Assembly: GCF_000169375.1 (NCBI RefSeq) | Contig: NZ_AAXY01000001.1 | Span: 372,001-436,000 of the forward strand | Origin: Marinobacter sp. ELB17 | GTDB lineage: Bacteria > Pseudomonadota > Gammaproteobacteria > Pseudomonadales > Oleiphilaceae | Direction: 5' to 3' | Length of the DNA stretch: 64,000 nt | In this document: positions 26,176 to 35,388 of the stretch, piece by piece | Layout: each line of letters starts with the position of its first letter | How positions within the stretch are numbered: the stretch's first letter is position 1 | The notes under the pieces: model-generated | What the model saw: the letters and a program-made list of their open reading frames with translations, nothing else | Database searches by the model: none | Told to the model about the DNA's origin: nothing | Position numbers and translations under genes: made by a program

Positions 26176-27462
26176 TTACGCTTGCTCGCGGGCTATGGCC
26201 CGATACGCGATGTCTTTGCGGTAAAACGCACCGTTCCAGCTTATCTTTCTGGCAAGTTTGTAAGCCCGTTGTTGGGCTTCGGTCACGGTATTGCCCAGTG
26301 CGGTTGCGCAGAGTACCCGGCCACCGTTGGTGACCACCTGGTTGCCATCCAGTTTTGTGCCGGCGTGGAAAGCTTTTTCGCCCTCAGTTTCGGTTTCCGA
26401 CAGGCCAGAGATAACATCGCCTTTGCTGTAGCTGCCGGGATAACCACCTGCCGCCAGAACAATACCCACGGCGGCTCGGGGGTCCCAATCGGAGCTGCAC
26501 TGGTCCAGTTTACCGTCAATCGCGGCCTGACACAGAGCCACCAGATCAGACTGCATGCGCAGCATGATGGGCTGAGTCTCCGGATCGCCAAAGCGGCAGT
26601 TGAATTCGATCACCCTGGGAGCACCGGCAGAATCGATCATCAGGCCGGCGTAAAGGAAACCTTTGTAGGGGTGGCCTTCGGCTTTCATGCCGCGCACGGT
26701 TGGGTAGATCACCTCATCCATAATGCGCTGGTGCACGTTGGGGGTCACCACTGGGGCAGGGGAATAAGCACCCATGCCACCGGTGTTGGGACCGGTGTCG
26801 CCATCGCCCACGCGCTTGTGGTCTTGCGAGGTCGCCATGGCCAGCACGTTGTCGCCGTCGACCATGACGATGAAGCTGGCTTCTTCGCCGTCCAGAAATT
26901 CTTCAACCACCACGCGGCTGCCGGCGTCGCCAAACGCGTTGCCCGCCAGCATATCGCGGACGGCGTTTTCCGCTTCGGCCAGATTCATGGCCACAATCAC
27001 GCCTTTACCCGCAGCCAGGCCGTCAGCTTTAACCACAATAGGCGCGCCTTGCTGGCGCACGTAGGCCAATGCTTCATCAACGTCGGTAAAGTTGCCGTAG
27101 GAACCCGTAGGGATTTTCTGGCGCGCCAGAAAGTCTTTGGTAAAGGCTTTTGAGCCTTCTAGCTGCGCGGCGCCGGCGCTGGGGCCAAACACTCTCAGGC
27201 CACGCTCTTCAAACAAGTCCACAACACCGGCAACCAGTGGCGCCTCGGGCCCCACGATGGTCAGGCCAACATTATTGCGGGCGGCGAAATCAGCCAAGCC
27301 GTTCAAATCCATCACATCGATGGCGACGTTTTCCACACCGGCTTCGGTGGCGGTGCCGGCATTACCGGGCGCTACGAAGACGGTATCGGCCAGTTCCGAC
27401 TGCGCGGCTTTCCACGCCAGGGCGTGTTCGCGCCCGCCATTACCAATAATCAGAATATTCAT
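26176..27462 (-). CDS. purD: Phosphoribosylamine-glycine ligase (GARS)
   Basis: PurD joins glycine to phosphoribosylamine with ATP, step two of purine synthesis. The 428-residue protein begins with the characteristic MNILIIGNGGREHALAWK and has an ATP-grasp core (VVKADGLAAGKGVIVA, VVEEFLDGEEASFIVMVDG, GGMGAYSPAPV, VIEFNCRFGDPETQ). All expected domains are present and the length is normal. It follows purH by 17 bp on the same strand, the usual purHD operon, and is closed by a terminator. Confidence 0.98.
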   Translation of the reverse strand: MNILIIGNGGREHALAWKAAQSELADTVFVAPGNAGTATEAGVENVAIDVMDLNGLADFAARNNVGLTIVGPEAPLVAGVVDLFEERGLRVFGPSAGAAQLEGSKAFTKDFLARQKIPTGSYGNFTDVDEALAYVRQQGAPIVVKADGLAAGKGVIVAMNLAEAENAVRDMLAGNAFGDAGSRVVVEEFLDGEEASFIVMVDGDNVLAMATSQDHKRVGDGDTGPNTGGMGAYSPAPVVTPNVHQRIMDEVIYPTVRGMKAEGHPYKGFLYAGLMIDSAGAPRVIEFNCRFGDPETQPIMLRMQSDLVALCQAAIDGKLDQCSSDWDPRAAVGIVLAAGGYPGSYSKGDVISGLSETETEGEKAFHAGTKLDGNQVVTNGGRVLCATALGNTVTEAQQRAYKLARKISWNGAFYRKDIAYRAIAREQA

Positions 27463-27479
27463 GATGCTGTCCCTACGGG

Positions 27480-29060
27480 TTAATGGCGGAAATGGCGCAT
27501 GCCAGTGAACACCATAGCAATGCCGTGCTCGTTGGCGGCGTCGATCACTTCCTGATCACGCATGGAACCACCAGGTTGGATCACCGCGGTAATACCGGCA
27601 GCGGCGGCGGCATCAATACCGTCGCGGAACGGGAAGAAGGCGTCAGACGACATGACCGAGCCTTTTACTTCCAGGCCTTCATCGGCGGCTTTGATGCCGG
27701 CAATTCTGGCACTGTACACGCGGCTCATCTGGCCGGCGCCCACGCCGATGGTACGGCCCGCTTTCGCGTACACAATGGCGTTGGATTTGACGTACTTGGC
27801 CACTTCCCAGGCAAACAGTAAATCGTTCAGTTCTTCTTCGCTGGGTTGGCGTTGGGTGACCACTTTTACATCACTCATGGCAACCATGCCCAGGTCACGT
27901 TCTTGCACCAGTAAGCCACCGGTCACGCGTTTGTAATCCAATGCCGGGGCGCGCTCACCGTCAAATTCGCCGCAGGCCAGCAAACGCACGTTTTTCTTGG
28001 CGGCTATCAGTTCTACTGCTTCGGCGCTGATACTGGGAGCGATGATCACTTCCACAAACTGGCGATCAATAATGGCTCTGGCGGTCGCTGCGTCCAGCTC
28101 GCGGTTGAAGGCAATGATGCCGCCAAACGCTGAGGTGGGATCCGTTGCATAGGCCAGCTCGTAAGCTTGCAGAATGTCGGCACCAATGGCTACACCACAG
28201 GGATTGGCGTGCTTGACGATCACGCAAGCCGGGTCGGCGAAGGGTTTTACACACTCAAGCGCGGCGTCGGTGTCGGCCACGTTGTTGTACGACAGCGCTT
28301 TACCCTGGAGCTGGGTAGCGGTCGCCACACAGGCTTCTTTCGGGTTGCGCTCGGCGTAGAACGCGGCGCGCTGGTGCGGGTTTTCGCCGTAGCGCATGTC
28401 CTGCACTTTCACAAACTGGGCATTGAAGGTGCGCGGGAAATCCGCATTGTCGTTATCGGCGGTGCGCCCACCCAAGTAGTTAGCGATAGCACCGTCGTAG
28501 CCGGCGGTGTGCTCAAAGGCTTTTACGGCCAAGTCAAAACGCGTAGCAAAGGTCAGTTCGCCATCGTTACTTTCCAGTTCTTTCAATACCCGGTTGTAAT
28601 CGCGAGTATTCACCACTACGGCCACATCGTTGTGGTTCTTGGCTGCCGCGCGAACCATGGTGGGGCCGCCAATGTCGATGTTTTCAATGGCGGTCGCCAA
28701 GTCGCAATCCGGATTGGCGATGGTGTCTTCAAACGGATAGAGATTCACCACCACCATGTCGATGGGGTCTATGCCGTGTTCGGCCATGACGGCGTCGTCG
28801 GTGCCACGGCGGCCCAAAACGCCACCGTGAATTTTCGGGTGCAGGGTTTTTACCCGGCCATCCATCATCTCCGGGAAACCGGTGTAGTCAGACACTTCGG
28901 TGACGGCGACGTTGTTTTCTTTAAGCAGATGAAAGGTGCCGCCGGTGGACAGCAACTCTATGCCGCGCTCGCTGAGCGCGCGACCAAATTCAACAATGCC
29001 GGTTTTGTCACTGACACTGATCAGCGCACGACGAACGGGAGTATTTGCCTGATTTGCCAT
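27480..29060 (-). CDS. purH: Bifunctional AICAR formyltransferase / IMP cyclohydrolase
   Basis: PurH carries out the last two steps of IMP synthesis. The 526-residue protein has an N-terminal MGS-like IMP cyclohydrolase domain ([28 protein letters not shown]) and a C-terminal AICAR transformylase domain with [12 protein letters not shown] and the Lys-His pair used in catalysis. It lies 31 bp after fis and just before purD, on the same strand. The fis-purH-purD order is common in pseudomonads. Confidence 0.98.
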   Translation of the reverse strand: MANQANTPVRRALISVSDKTGIVEFGRALSERGIELLSTGGTFHLLKENNVAVTEVSDYTGFPEMMDGRVKTLHPKIHGGVLGRRGTDDAVMAEHGIDPIDMVVVNLYPFEDTIANPDCDLATAIENIDIGGPTMVRAAAKNHNDVAVVVNTRDYNRVLKELESNDGELTFATRFDLAVKAFEHTAGYDGAIANYLGGRTADNDNADFPRTFNAQFVKVQDMRYGENPHQRAAFYAERNPKEACVATATQLQGKALSYNNVADTDAALECVKPFADPACVIVKHANPCGVAIGADILQAYELAYATDPTSAFGGIIAFNRELDAATARAIIDRQFVEVIIAPSISAEAVELIAAKKNVRLLACGEFDGERAPALDYKRVTGGLLVQERDLGMVAMSDVKVVTQRQPSEEELNDLLFAWEVAKYVKSNAIVYAKAGRTIGVGAGQMSRVYSARIAGIKAADEGLEVKGSVMSSDAFFPFRDGIDAAAAAGITAVIQPGGSMRDQEVIDAANEHGIAMVFTGMRHFRH

Positions 29061-29091
29061 GGTTCACATTCTTCCGGATCGGATGTCGGGT

Positions 29092-29409
29092 TTAAAGCAG
29101 ATCGTATTGCTTGAGCTTCTTGCGCAGGGTGCCGCGGTTCAGACCCAGCATGGTGGACGCTTTGGTCTGGTTGTTGCGGGTGTACCTCATCACCTGCTCT
29201 AGCAATGGAGCTTCTACTTCTGATAGCACCAATTGATAAACCTCGGTTACCGGAGCGCCATCAAGCTGGGTGAAGTAGTTGGTCAGTGCAATTTCTACGC
29301 TGTCACGCAGGGTGACTGAGTTACCGCTGGTGCCAGCCGTTTGCAGTTGGTGAATGTCATCATTGGCGGATGCGTTCAGGGTGTCGTTTGCCAAAGTTTC
29401 AGCTTTCAT
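29092..29409 (-). CDS. fis: Fis nucleoid-associated regulator
   Basis: This 105-residue protein has the C-terminal Fis helix-turn-helix ([29 protein letters not shown]) and the central dimer helices ([18 protein letters not shown]). Fis bends DNA and controls rRNA, recombination and growth-phase genes. It overlaps dusB by 4 bases (ATGA), the dusB-fis operon conserved in gammaproteobacteria. The N-terminus is slightly longer than the 98 residues of the E. coli protein. Confidence 0.97.
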   Translation of the reverse strand: MKAETLANDTLNASANDDIHQLQTAGTSGNSVTLRDSVEIALTNYFTQLDGAPVTEVYQLVLSEVEAPLLEQVMRYTRNNQTKASTMLGLNRGTLRKKLKQYDLL

Positions 29410-30404
29410 GCTGCGAATACCTCTTCATTTCGTAAGCTTGCGAAATACTGTTGAATGCTGTCGTGCTGCTCCAACGCGTTGTCTATGGCGTTGAAGCTTT
29501 GCTGGAAGCGTTTGTTTTGGTCGTGGCATTGCAAATACCAGCCCACATGTTTGCGGGCAATGCGCACACCCATGGTTTCTCCATAAAAATCGTGCAGTGC
29601 CAGCAGGTGCTCGCTCAGTATCGTTTCCACTTCATCCAGTGGCGGCGGTTTCATGTGTTCGCCTGTTTCCAGAAAATGCAGGATTTCCCGAAAAATCCAA
29701 GGTTGGCCCTGAGCCGCACGGCCAATCAGCAGGCCATCGGCCCCGGTGTATTGAAGCACTTCGCGCGCTTTTTCCGGGCTGGTGATGTCGCCGTTGGCGA
29801 AGACCGGAATGCCAACGTCGGACTTCACTCGGGCAATGGTGTCGTACTCGGCATTGCCCGTGTATTTGTCGGTGCGGGTGCGGCCATGAATGGCCAGCGC
29901 CTGAATACCGGCTTCTTCTGCCATGCGCGCAATAATCGGCGCGTTGCGGTGATTTTCATCCCAACCGGTTCGCATTTTTAGGGTCACCGGTATGTCTACG
30001 GCGGCTACCACCGCCTTCAGAATCTGCAGCACCAGAGCTTCGTCTTTCATCAGGGCAGAGCCGGCCGCTTTATTACAGACTTTTTTCGCCGGGCAACCCA
30101 TATTGATGTCGATGATCTGGGCGCCAGACGCAGCGTTCATACAAGCCGCCTGCGCTAGCATCTCCGGATCTCCGCCGGCAATCTGCACCGAGCGGGGTTC
30201 AGGCTCACCTTGATGATTTAGACGGCTGCGAGATTTTCGGGTGTGCCACATTTTGCTATCAGCAATCACCATTTCCGAAACTGCCAGTCCTGCGCCCATA
30301 CGCCGACACAGCAGCCGAAACGGCCGGTCTGTTACACCGGCCATGGGCGCAACAATTAGCGGATTGGGCAAGGTATACGGCCCGATTTTTGCCGTTGGCA
30401 GCAT
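29406..30404 (-). CDS. dusB: tRNA-dihydrouridine synthase B
   Basis: DusB reduces a uridine in the D-loop of tRNA with FMN and NADPH. The 332-residue protein begins [23 protein letters not shown] and has the catalytic Cys104 in [12 protein letters not shown], plus [12 protein letters not shown] and [12 protein letters not shown]. Length and motifs are normal. It is translationally coupled to fis. A 15-bp palindrome lies 53 bp upstream of its start and may be a regulator site. Confidence 0.96.
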   Translation of the reverse strand: MLPTAKIGPYTLPNPLIVAPMAGVTDRPFRLLCRRMGAGLAVSEMVIADSKMWHTRKSRSRLNHQGEPEPRSVQIAGGDPEMLAQAACMNAASGAQIIDINMGCPAKKVCNKAAGSALMKDEALVLQILKAVVAAVDIPVTLKMRTGWDENHRNAPIIARMAEEAGIQALAIHGRTRTDKYTGNAEYDTIARVKSDVGIPVFANGDITSPEKAREVLQYTGADGLLIGRAAQGQPWIFREILHFLETGEHMKPPPLDEVETILSEHLLALHDFYGETMGVRIARKHVGWYLQCHDQNKRFQQSFNAIDNALEQHDSIQQYFASLRNEEVFAA

Positions 30405-30456
30405 GATCTGAATCCGTGTTACGGAAGTTAACGCAAGGCCTGAATACCGGTGAATT

Positions 30457-30471
30457 GTTCAATAATTGAAC
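30457..30471. promoter_or_regulatory. Perfect 15-bp palindrome upstream of dusB-fis
   Basis: GTTCAATAATTGAAC is a perfect inverted repeat with a one-base centre, 53 bp upstream of the dusB ATG and without a T run, so it is not a terminator. It is a candidate operator for an unidentified dimeric regulator of the dusB-fis unit. Confidence 0.4.
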
Positions 30472-30628
30472 GGCCGAATTCCGGAGGGCGCTAATGATAC
30501 CGCTGGTGCGGCCGCGATTGAAGAGGCAAAGCTGTGAAAAAATTGATTATTTTTCGTGCTTTTTGGTTGACTTTCGTGCGCTTGGCGAAAGCTTATAAGT
30601 TGAGTTCGGCCAGCAGGCTCTCGCTGGC

Positions 30629-31750
30629 CTACTCGGCCTGTGAGCGGAAGTCGATGTTGTAGCTGACCGCCGTTTGTCCCGGGTCCTGGATGGCGATGGC
30701 AATGCGTATCGGGGTCTGCGGCGGCATTTCCCGCAACTGTGCGCCCTGGTCTGCCAGGTAATCTGCAGGGCTGAATACACGCTGTGTAACCTCTTGCCCG
30801 TTCAAATCTGCGAAGGTCAGAACAATGGCCGGAAACGGCTGTGCGAATGCGGCACGGTTGATAATCACAGCGTCTACCACCAGTTCGCTGCGGTTGGCAG
30901 GGTTGGTTTTTACCACCAGTTTGCGGCTGTCTATGGCGCTCATGTCTATCAGCGGTGGCAGCGTGCAACCGGCGAGTTCGCAGCCTTTCTCGTAAAAAGG
31001 GCGCAGCTGGGGAATTTTGGAAAATTTGTCAAACTGAACCCAAGCCAGCTGTGAGACGATCACCCCCAGAATGGCCACAACAATCAGTGACCAGGCCAGC
31101 GCCCGGATTTTTCCGCCGTGATTGCGCTGAACCGGAATGGGTTCTTGGCGAAGATTGCTGTAAGGCGTGTGCTGCGGTCGGGCGCCGCTCTCGGCGTAAA
31201 TCTGATGCTCGGACGGCAACGGCCAGCTGTCGTTGGGTTGCGCTAGGCCTTGCGTTTCAATATCTGGAGCTTCAGCGGGTGGTTCATTCTTGGGCGGCGC
31301 TGCTTCGACGGGATGGGCTGGGCGCCTTGGGCTGTCGGGACGGCTGGCTTCATTCAAAATGGCGCGGGCCCAGCTTTCGTCCGAATCCAGGTTTATATCG
31401 CTGCTGCTGTCGATGTCATCGCTGTAAACACTGTGGTCCATGGAGCGAAAACTGTCGCTGAGCTCGTCTTCGGCAAACGTCATATCGGCTTTAATGTAAG
31501 CGCCGTGGGCTGCATCTTCTTCCGGGTTGTCCGCAAACACCAGATCGTCGTCCGGATCCGGGTTGATAACCGGCTCCAGGGGTGTTGTAACAACAGGTTT
31601 TGGCTCTTTGATGCGGTTCTCAAAGGCATTGAAAATCTTCATGCAGCTGCCGCAGCGCACTCGCCCCTTGGCAACCTCCAGTTGTTCCTCGGTTACCCGG
31701 AAACGCGTCTGGCAGTGGGGACACTGAGTTTGAAGGTTGCTGGAAGTCAT
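30629..31750 (-). CDS. Zinc-ribbon membrane protein with DUF3426 domain
   Basis: This 373-residue protein opens with an MJ0042-type zinc ribbon, CPHC then CGSC at about residues 10-36, with TRFRVTEEQLEVAKGRVRC between. A long acidic disordered region follows (about 50-200), then a single membrane segment (about 213-232, ALAWSLIVVAILGVIVSQLAW) and a C-terminal DUF3426 domain presumably in the periplasm. The gene lies between prmA and dusB on the same strand, its usual place in pseudomonads. Its function is not known. Confidence 0.88.
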   Translation of the reverse strand: MTSSNLQTQCPHCQTRFRVTEEQLEVAKGRVRCGSCMKIFNAFENRIKEPKPVVTTPLEPVINPDPDDDLVFADNPEEDAAHGAYIKADMTFAEDELSDSFRSMDHSVYSDDIDSSSDINLDSDESWARAILNEASRPDSPRRPAHPVEAAPPKNEPPAEAPDIETQGLAQPNDSWPLPSEHQIYAESGARPQHTPYSNLRQEPIPVQRNHGGKIRALAWSLIVVAILGVIVSQLAWVQFDKFSKIPQLRPFYEKGCELAGCTLPPLIDMSAIDSRKLVVKTNPANRSELVVDAVIINRAAFAQPFPAIVLTFADLNGQEVTQRVFSPADYLADQGAQLREMPPQTPIRIAIAIQDPGQTAVSYNIDFRSQAE

Positions 31751-31830
31751 TCTAAATCCTTGAATACAAAGAAACTGAATGCACGGTCGTCTAGATCTTT
31801 GGCCTTACTGCTTCATCAATCGTGGCGCTA

Positions 31831-32724
31831 TCAACGGTGGCGTCGCCCTGTGAGCCGTATCCATTCACCCTGCTGTTCTGGTTCATCCATAATAAACCAG
31901 GGCTCGTAAGCCGCCATCACATCGCGGGCCTGATGGTTGAGGATGCCAGACAGCACAATGTCGCCGCCTGGGCGGGTTTTTGCTGCCAGGTGTGGTGCCA
32001 GTCCGATCAGTGGCTGAGCCAGAATATTGGCGAGCGTAATGTCGGCCAAGGCGTCGGGTTCGTCTTTCGGCAGATATAAAGACAGCCTGCTTTCGTCCAC
32101 TTCGTTGCGGCGGGCGTTTTCACGGCTGGCTTCCAGCGCCTGAGGGTCGGTGTCGACTCCCATTACATGGTCTGCACCCAGCAACAGTGCGGCCAGGCCT
32201 AAAATGCCGGAGCCACAGCCATAATCGATCACCTGTTTGCCCTGTACATCAGCGCCGTCTAGCCACTGCAGGCACAGGGCCGTCGTGTCGTGGGTGCCGG
32301 TACCAAACGCCAGGCCTGGGTCCAGCAGCAAATTGGCTGCGTCTGGATCAGGCGCGTCGTGCCAGCTGGGTACTATCCACAAACGTTCGCCAAAGCGCAG
32401 CGGGTGGAAGTCGTCCATCCAGGCCCGTGCCCAGTCTTTATCTTCAACCAACGTTACGTCTATGTCCGCCAGACTCTGCTGGGTTTGCTGGTGCCAGGCG
32501 TCGCGGATGTTGGAGCACAACTCGGTAATATCGTAACTGGACTGAAACAGTCCGGTTACGGTGGTTTGGCTCCACAAAGGTGTGGTGCCATGGTCCGGCT
32601 CGTACAAAGGCTGGTCAGCGGCGTCTTCCATCGACACCGCATCCGCACCCATTTCCATCAACACGTCTTCGAGTTGATCGGCGTTGTCTGGGTCAGCCGG
32701 AATCTTTAGTTGTATCCAGGGCAT
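31831..32724 (-). CDS. prmA: Ribosomal protein L11 methyltransferase
   Basis: PrmA trimethylates several amino groups of ribosomal protein L11 using S-adenosylmethionine. The 297-residue protein starts MPWIQLKIPADPDNADQLED, has the substrate-recognition N-terminal domain, and then the methyltransferase motifs DPGLAFGTGTHDTT, VIDYGCGSGILGLAALLLG and LANILAQPLIGLAP. It follows accC by 28 bp in the same direction. Confidence 0.97.
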   Translation of the reverse strand: MPWIQLKIPADPDNADQLEDVLMEMGADAVSMEDAADQPLYEPDHGTTPLWSQTTVTGLFQSSYDITELCSNIRDAWHQQTQQSLADIDVTLVEDKDWARAWMDDFHPLRFGERLWIVPSWHDAPDPDAANLLLDPGLAFGTGTHDTTALCLQWLDGADVQGKQVIDYGCGSGILGLAALLLGADHVMGVDTDPQALEASRENARRNEVDESRLSLYLPKDEPDALADITLANILAQPLIGLAPHLAAKTRPGGDIVLSGILNHQARDVMAAYEPWFIMDEPEQQGEWIRLTGRRHR

Positions 32725-32752
32725 ACTGCTTCCCGCATTGACGACGCAGGAC

Positions 32753-34093
32753 TCAGTCCTGAATCAGTTTTTCAAGATAATGAATGGTGAAGTCTACCTG
32801 TTTAAAGCCGCCATCGCGCACCAATCTGCGGTGCAGCGGCTGATTGGTTTTAATGCCTTCAACCACCATCTCGTCGAGGGCGTTTTTCATGCGCCGACGC
32901 GCTATTTCGCGGTCGTCACCCCAGGTGATCAGTTTGGCGATCAGCGAATCGTAGTAGGGCGGTACGGTGTAACCACTGTAAAGGTGCGAATCCACCCGCA
33001 CACCGTTACCGCCGGGAGCGTGAAAGTGCTTCACTTTACCAGGGCTGGGCACAAAAGTTTGGGGATCTTCTGCGTTGATTCGGCACTCGATGGCGTGCCC
33101 GGTAATCTTGATGTCGTCCTGCGTGTACTGCAATGGCAGGCCGCTGGCGATACGCAGCTGTTCGCGCACGATATCCACGCCGGTCACCATTTCTGATACC
33201 GGGTGCTCAACCTGCACGCGGGTGTTCATTTCGATGAAGTAGAAACCACCGTCCTGATACAGGAATTCGAAGGTGCCGGCACCCACATAGCCAATTTCCT
33301 TACAGGCATCAACACAAGCTTTCAGGGTTTTTTCCCTGGCTTCGGGGTCAATACCCGGCGCCGGCGCTTCTTCCAACACTTTCTGGTGACGGCGCTGGAA
33401 CGAGCAGTCGCGGTCGCCCAAGTGAATGCAGTTGCCGTGCATGTCTGCCAGTACCTGAACTTCCACGTGGCGCGGGCGCTCAAGGAATTTTTCAAGGTAC
33501 ACGGTCGGGTCGCCAAACGCGCTGCGAGCTTCGGTTTGGGTAATCTGTACGGCCTTGAGCAATGCGGCTTCTGAATGCACCACCTGCATACCGCGACCGC
33601 CGCCGCCCGATGCGGCTTTGATAATCACCGGGTAGCCAATTTTTTTAGCGACTTTGAGAGTCAGGTCGTCGTCTTCGGTCAGCGCGCCGTTAGAGCCCGG
33701 AACGGTGGGTACGCCTGCACTGATCATGGCGTTGATGGCCGACACTTTGTTGCCCATCAGCCGAATGGTCTCGGCTCTGGGGCCGATAAAGCGGAACCCG
33801 CTTTTTTCGACCTGCTCGGCAAAGTCGGCGTTTTCCGCCAAAAAGCCGTAACCGGGGTGGATGCCCACTGAGTCGGTTACTTCCGCCGCGCTGATAATGG
33901 CAGGGATATTCAGGTAGCTGTCGGTCGGGCTGTTGGGGCCGATACAGACGGTTTCATCGGCTAAACGTACGTGCATCAGGTCGCGGTCGACCTGAGAGTG
34001 CACGGCGACGGTTTTGATACCTAATTCTTTACAGGCGCGCAAAATTCGCAGGGCAATTTCACCGCGGTTTGCGATCAATACTTTTTCTAACAT
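32753..34093 (-). CDS. accC: Acetyl-CoA carboxylase, biotin carboxylase subunit
   Basis: AccC carboxylates biotin on AccB with ATP and bicarbonate, the first step of fatty-acid synthesis. The 446-residue protein begins [18 protein letters not shown] and carries the ATP-grasp signatures [33 protein letters not shown] and [20 protein letters not shown]. The start at 34093 is preferred because family members begin at this Met; ATG 34099 adds two residues. It sits 24 bp after accB, the conserved accBC pair. Confidence 0.98.
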   Translation of the reverse strand: MLEKVLIANRGEIALRILRACKELGIKTVAVHSQVDRDLMHVRLADETVCIGPNSPTDSYLNIPAIISAAEVTDSVGIHPGYGFLAENADFAEQVEKSGFRFIGPRAETIRLMGNKVSAINAMISAGVPTVPGSNGALTEDDDLTLKVAKKIGYPVIIKAASGGGGRGMQVVHSEAALLKAVQITQTEARSAFGDPTVYLEKFLERPRHVEVQVLADMHGNCIHLGDRDCSFQRRHQKVLEEAPAPGIDPEAREKTLKACVDACKEIGYVGAGTFEFLYQDGGFYFIEMNTRVQVEHPVSEMVTGVDIVREQLRIASGLPLQYTQDDIKITGHAIECRINAEDPQTFVPSPGKVKHFHAPGGNGVRVDSHLYSGYTVPPYYDSLIAKLITWGDDREIARRRMKNALDEMVVEGIKTNQPLHRRLVRDGGFKQVDFTIHYLEKLIQD

Positions 34094-34117
34094 GTCCATG
34101 GTTCACAATCACCGGGT

Positions 34118-34582
34118 TCAGGAAATGACGACCAGAGGCTGGTCAAACTCCACCGGCTGGCCGTTTTCGACCAGCACTTCGACGATGGTGCCACTTTTGT
34201 CAGCTTCAATCTGGTTCATCATCTTCATCGCTTCCACGATACAGATAACGTCACCGGCTTTGATCGATTGGCCCACGGCGATGAATTCCGGCGCGGTAGG
34301 TGATGGCGCACTGTAGTAGGTGCCCACCATGGGTGAATTAATGGTATGGCCCTTGGGCGCTGCAGGCTTGGCCTCATGGTCAACCGGGCCCGGGGTTTCC
34401 GGCGCTGGCGCGTACATAGGAGCTGCATGTTGTGGTGGCATGTGGCTGACGTAATGCGTGCCGGCTGGCTGCTCACGGCGGCGCGAGATACGCACGGAAT
34501 CATCGCCCTCGTGAATTTCCAGTTCTTCGACGTCGGATTCGTCAAGCAGTTCGATCAATTTCTTGATTTTGCGAATATCCAT
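34118..34582 (-). CDS. accB: Biotin carboxyl carrier protein of acetyl-CoA carboxylase
   Basis: The 154-residue carrier has the N-terminal [23 protein letters not shown], a Pro/Ala-rich linker (about 38-78) and the biotinyl domain with EAMKMMN, where Lys120 is the biotinylated residue. It also has the thumb-type sequence [18 protein letters not shown] seen in bacterial BCCPs. It shuttles carboxybiotin between AccC and the carboxyltransferase. It is in an aroQ-accB-accC run. Confidence 0.98.
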   Translation of the reverse strand: MDIRKIKKLIELLDESDVEELEIHEGDDSVRISRRREQPAGTHYVSHMPPQHAAPMYAPAPETPGPVDHEAKPAAPKGHTINSPMVGTYYSAPSPTAPEFIAVGQSIKAGDVICIVEAMKMMNQIEADKSGTIVEVLVENGQPVEFDQPLVVIS

Positions 34583-34612
34583 GATTTCTTCAGCCTCTTT
34601 TGTAAGGTCTAG

Positions 34613-35050
34613 TTAATGCGTTTGTTTCAATGCAGCCTGAAGCGCCAGGTCATAGCCCTGGCTGCCGAGGCCGCAGATAACGCCTTTGGCGATATCCGAA
34701 AAATAGGAGTGGTGCCGAAATGCTTCCCGCTGGTGCACATTGGACAGATGCACCTCAATGAACGGTATGGAAACCGCCAACAGCGCGTCACGCAATGCGA
34801 CGCTGGTGTGGGTAAAAGCCGCCGGATTAAACAGGATATAGTCCACACCTTCCGCTTTGGCGGCGTGAATGCGTTCAATCAATTCGTATTCGGCGTTTGA
34901 TTGCAGGTGGAGCAGATGATGGCCCGCAGCTGCAGCGCTGCTCTGAAGGCGCTGATTAATCTCTGCGAGGGTTTCGTAGCCGTATACCTCAGGTTCGCGG
35001 GCGCCCAGCATATTCAGATTTGGCCCGTGAAGCACGAGAATACTTGCCAT
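34613..35050 (-). CDS. aroQ: 3-dehydroquinate dehydratase, type II
   Basis: AroQ dehydrates 3-dehydroquinate to 3-dehydroshikimate, step three of the shikimate pathway. The 145-residue protein shows [20 protein letters not shown] near the N-terminus with the catalytic Tyr, [17 protein letters not shown] and [18 protein letters not shown]. The start is ATG 35050 with AAGGT upstream; the longer frame starts with TTG. It is the first gene of the aroQ-accB-accC unit. Confidence 0.97.
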   Translation of the reverse strand: MASILVLHGPNLNMLGAREPEVYGYETLAEINQRLQSSAAAAGHHLLHLQSNAEYELIERIHAAKAEGVDYILFNPAAFTHTSVALRDALLAVSIPFIEVHLSNVHQREAFRHHSYFSDIAKGVICGLGSQGYDLALQAALKQTH

Positions 35051-35388
35051 AAAAACCAATACCTTTATTTTGCAGAATTGCCAAAGTTAGCGACACAATG
35101 TGCCCATGGTGCGCACTTATGCTGCTCATATCAATACTTTTTGATAAGTTTGGATGGTTATCAGGAGCCTTCATGTGACCTAATGCAGGCCCAGCCATTC
35201 TGATTCTGCCGATTATTATCAGACAGCGCTGCAACAGCGTCCATAAGACGTTGGTTCCATATAGAGCAACCCATTGGCGGATTTGGCGTACGCTTACTAC
35301 AATAATCGGCGTTATAGTGACTATTATAGGGAAGGTTCGCCTTTTGTGAGCGTCGCACGCAACACCAAACTCCCGGAGCAGTTCATTT
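35051..35388. other. Divergent intergenic region between aroQ and lapD-like gene
   Basis: This 338-bp gap holds no recognised gene. It must contain promoters for both directions. An 11-bp palindrome ATAGTGACTAT lies at 35314-35324, 65 bp before the lapD-like ATG, inside an AT-rich stretch with several -10-like hexamers. No -35/-10 pair stands out. Confidence 0.4.

Noticed and set aside
26182..27153. 323-residue plus-strand ORF over purD, and a 315-residue one over purH at 28167-29114
   Set aside because: Both are antisense shadows of conserved purine genes; the length arises from high-GC codon use.
30600..30640. GGCCAGC/GCTGGCC inverted repeat at the end of the DUF3426 gene as a terminator
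   Set aside because: The stem is good but no T run follows on the minus strand, so it was not called.
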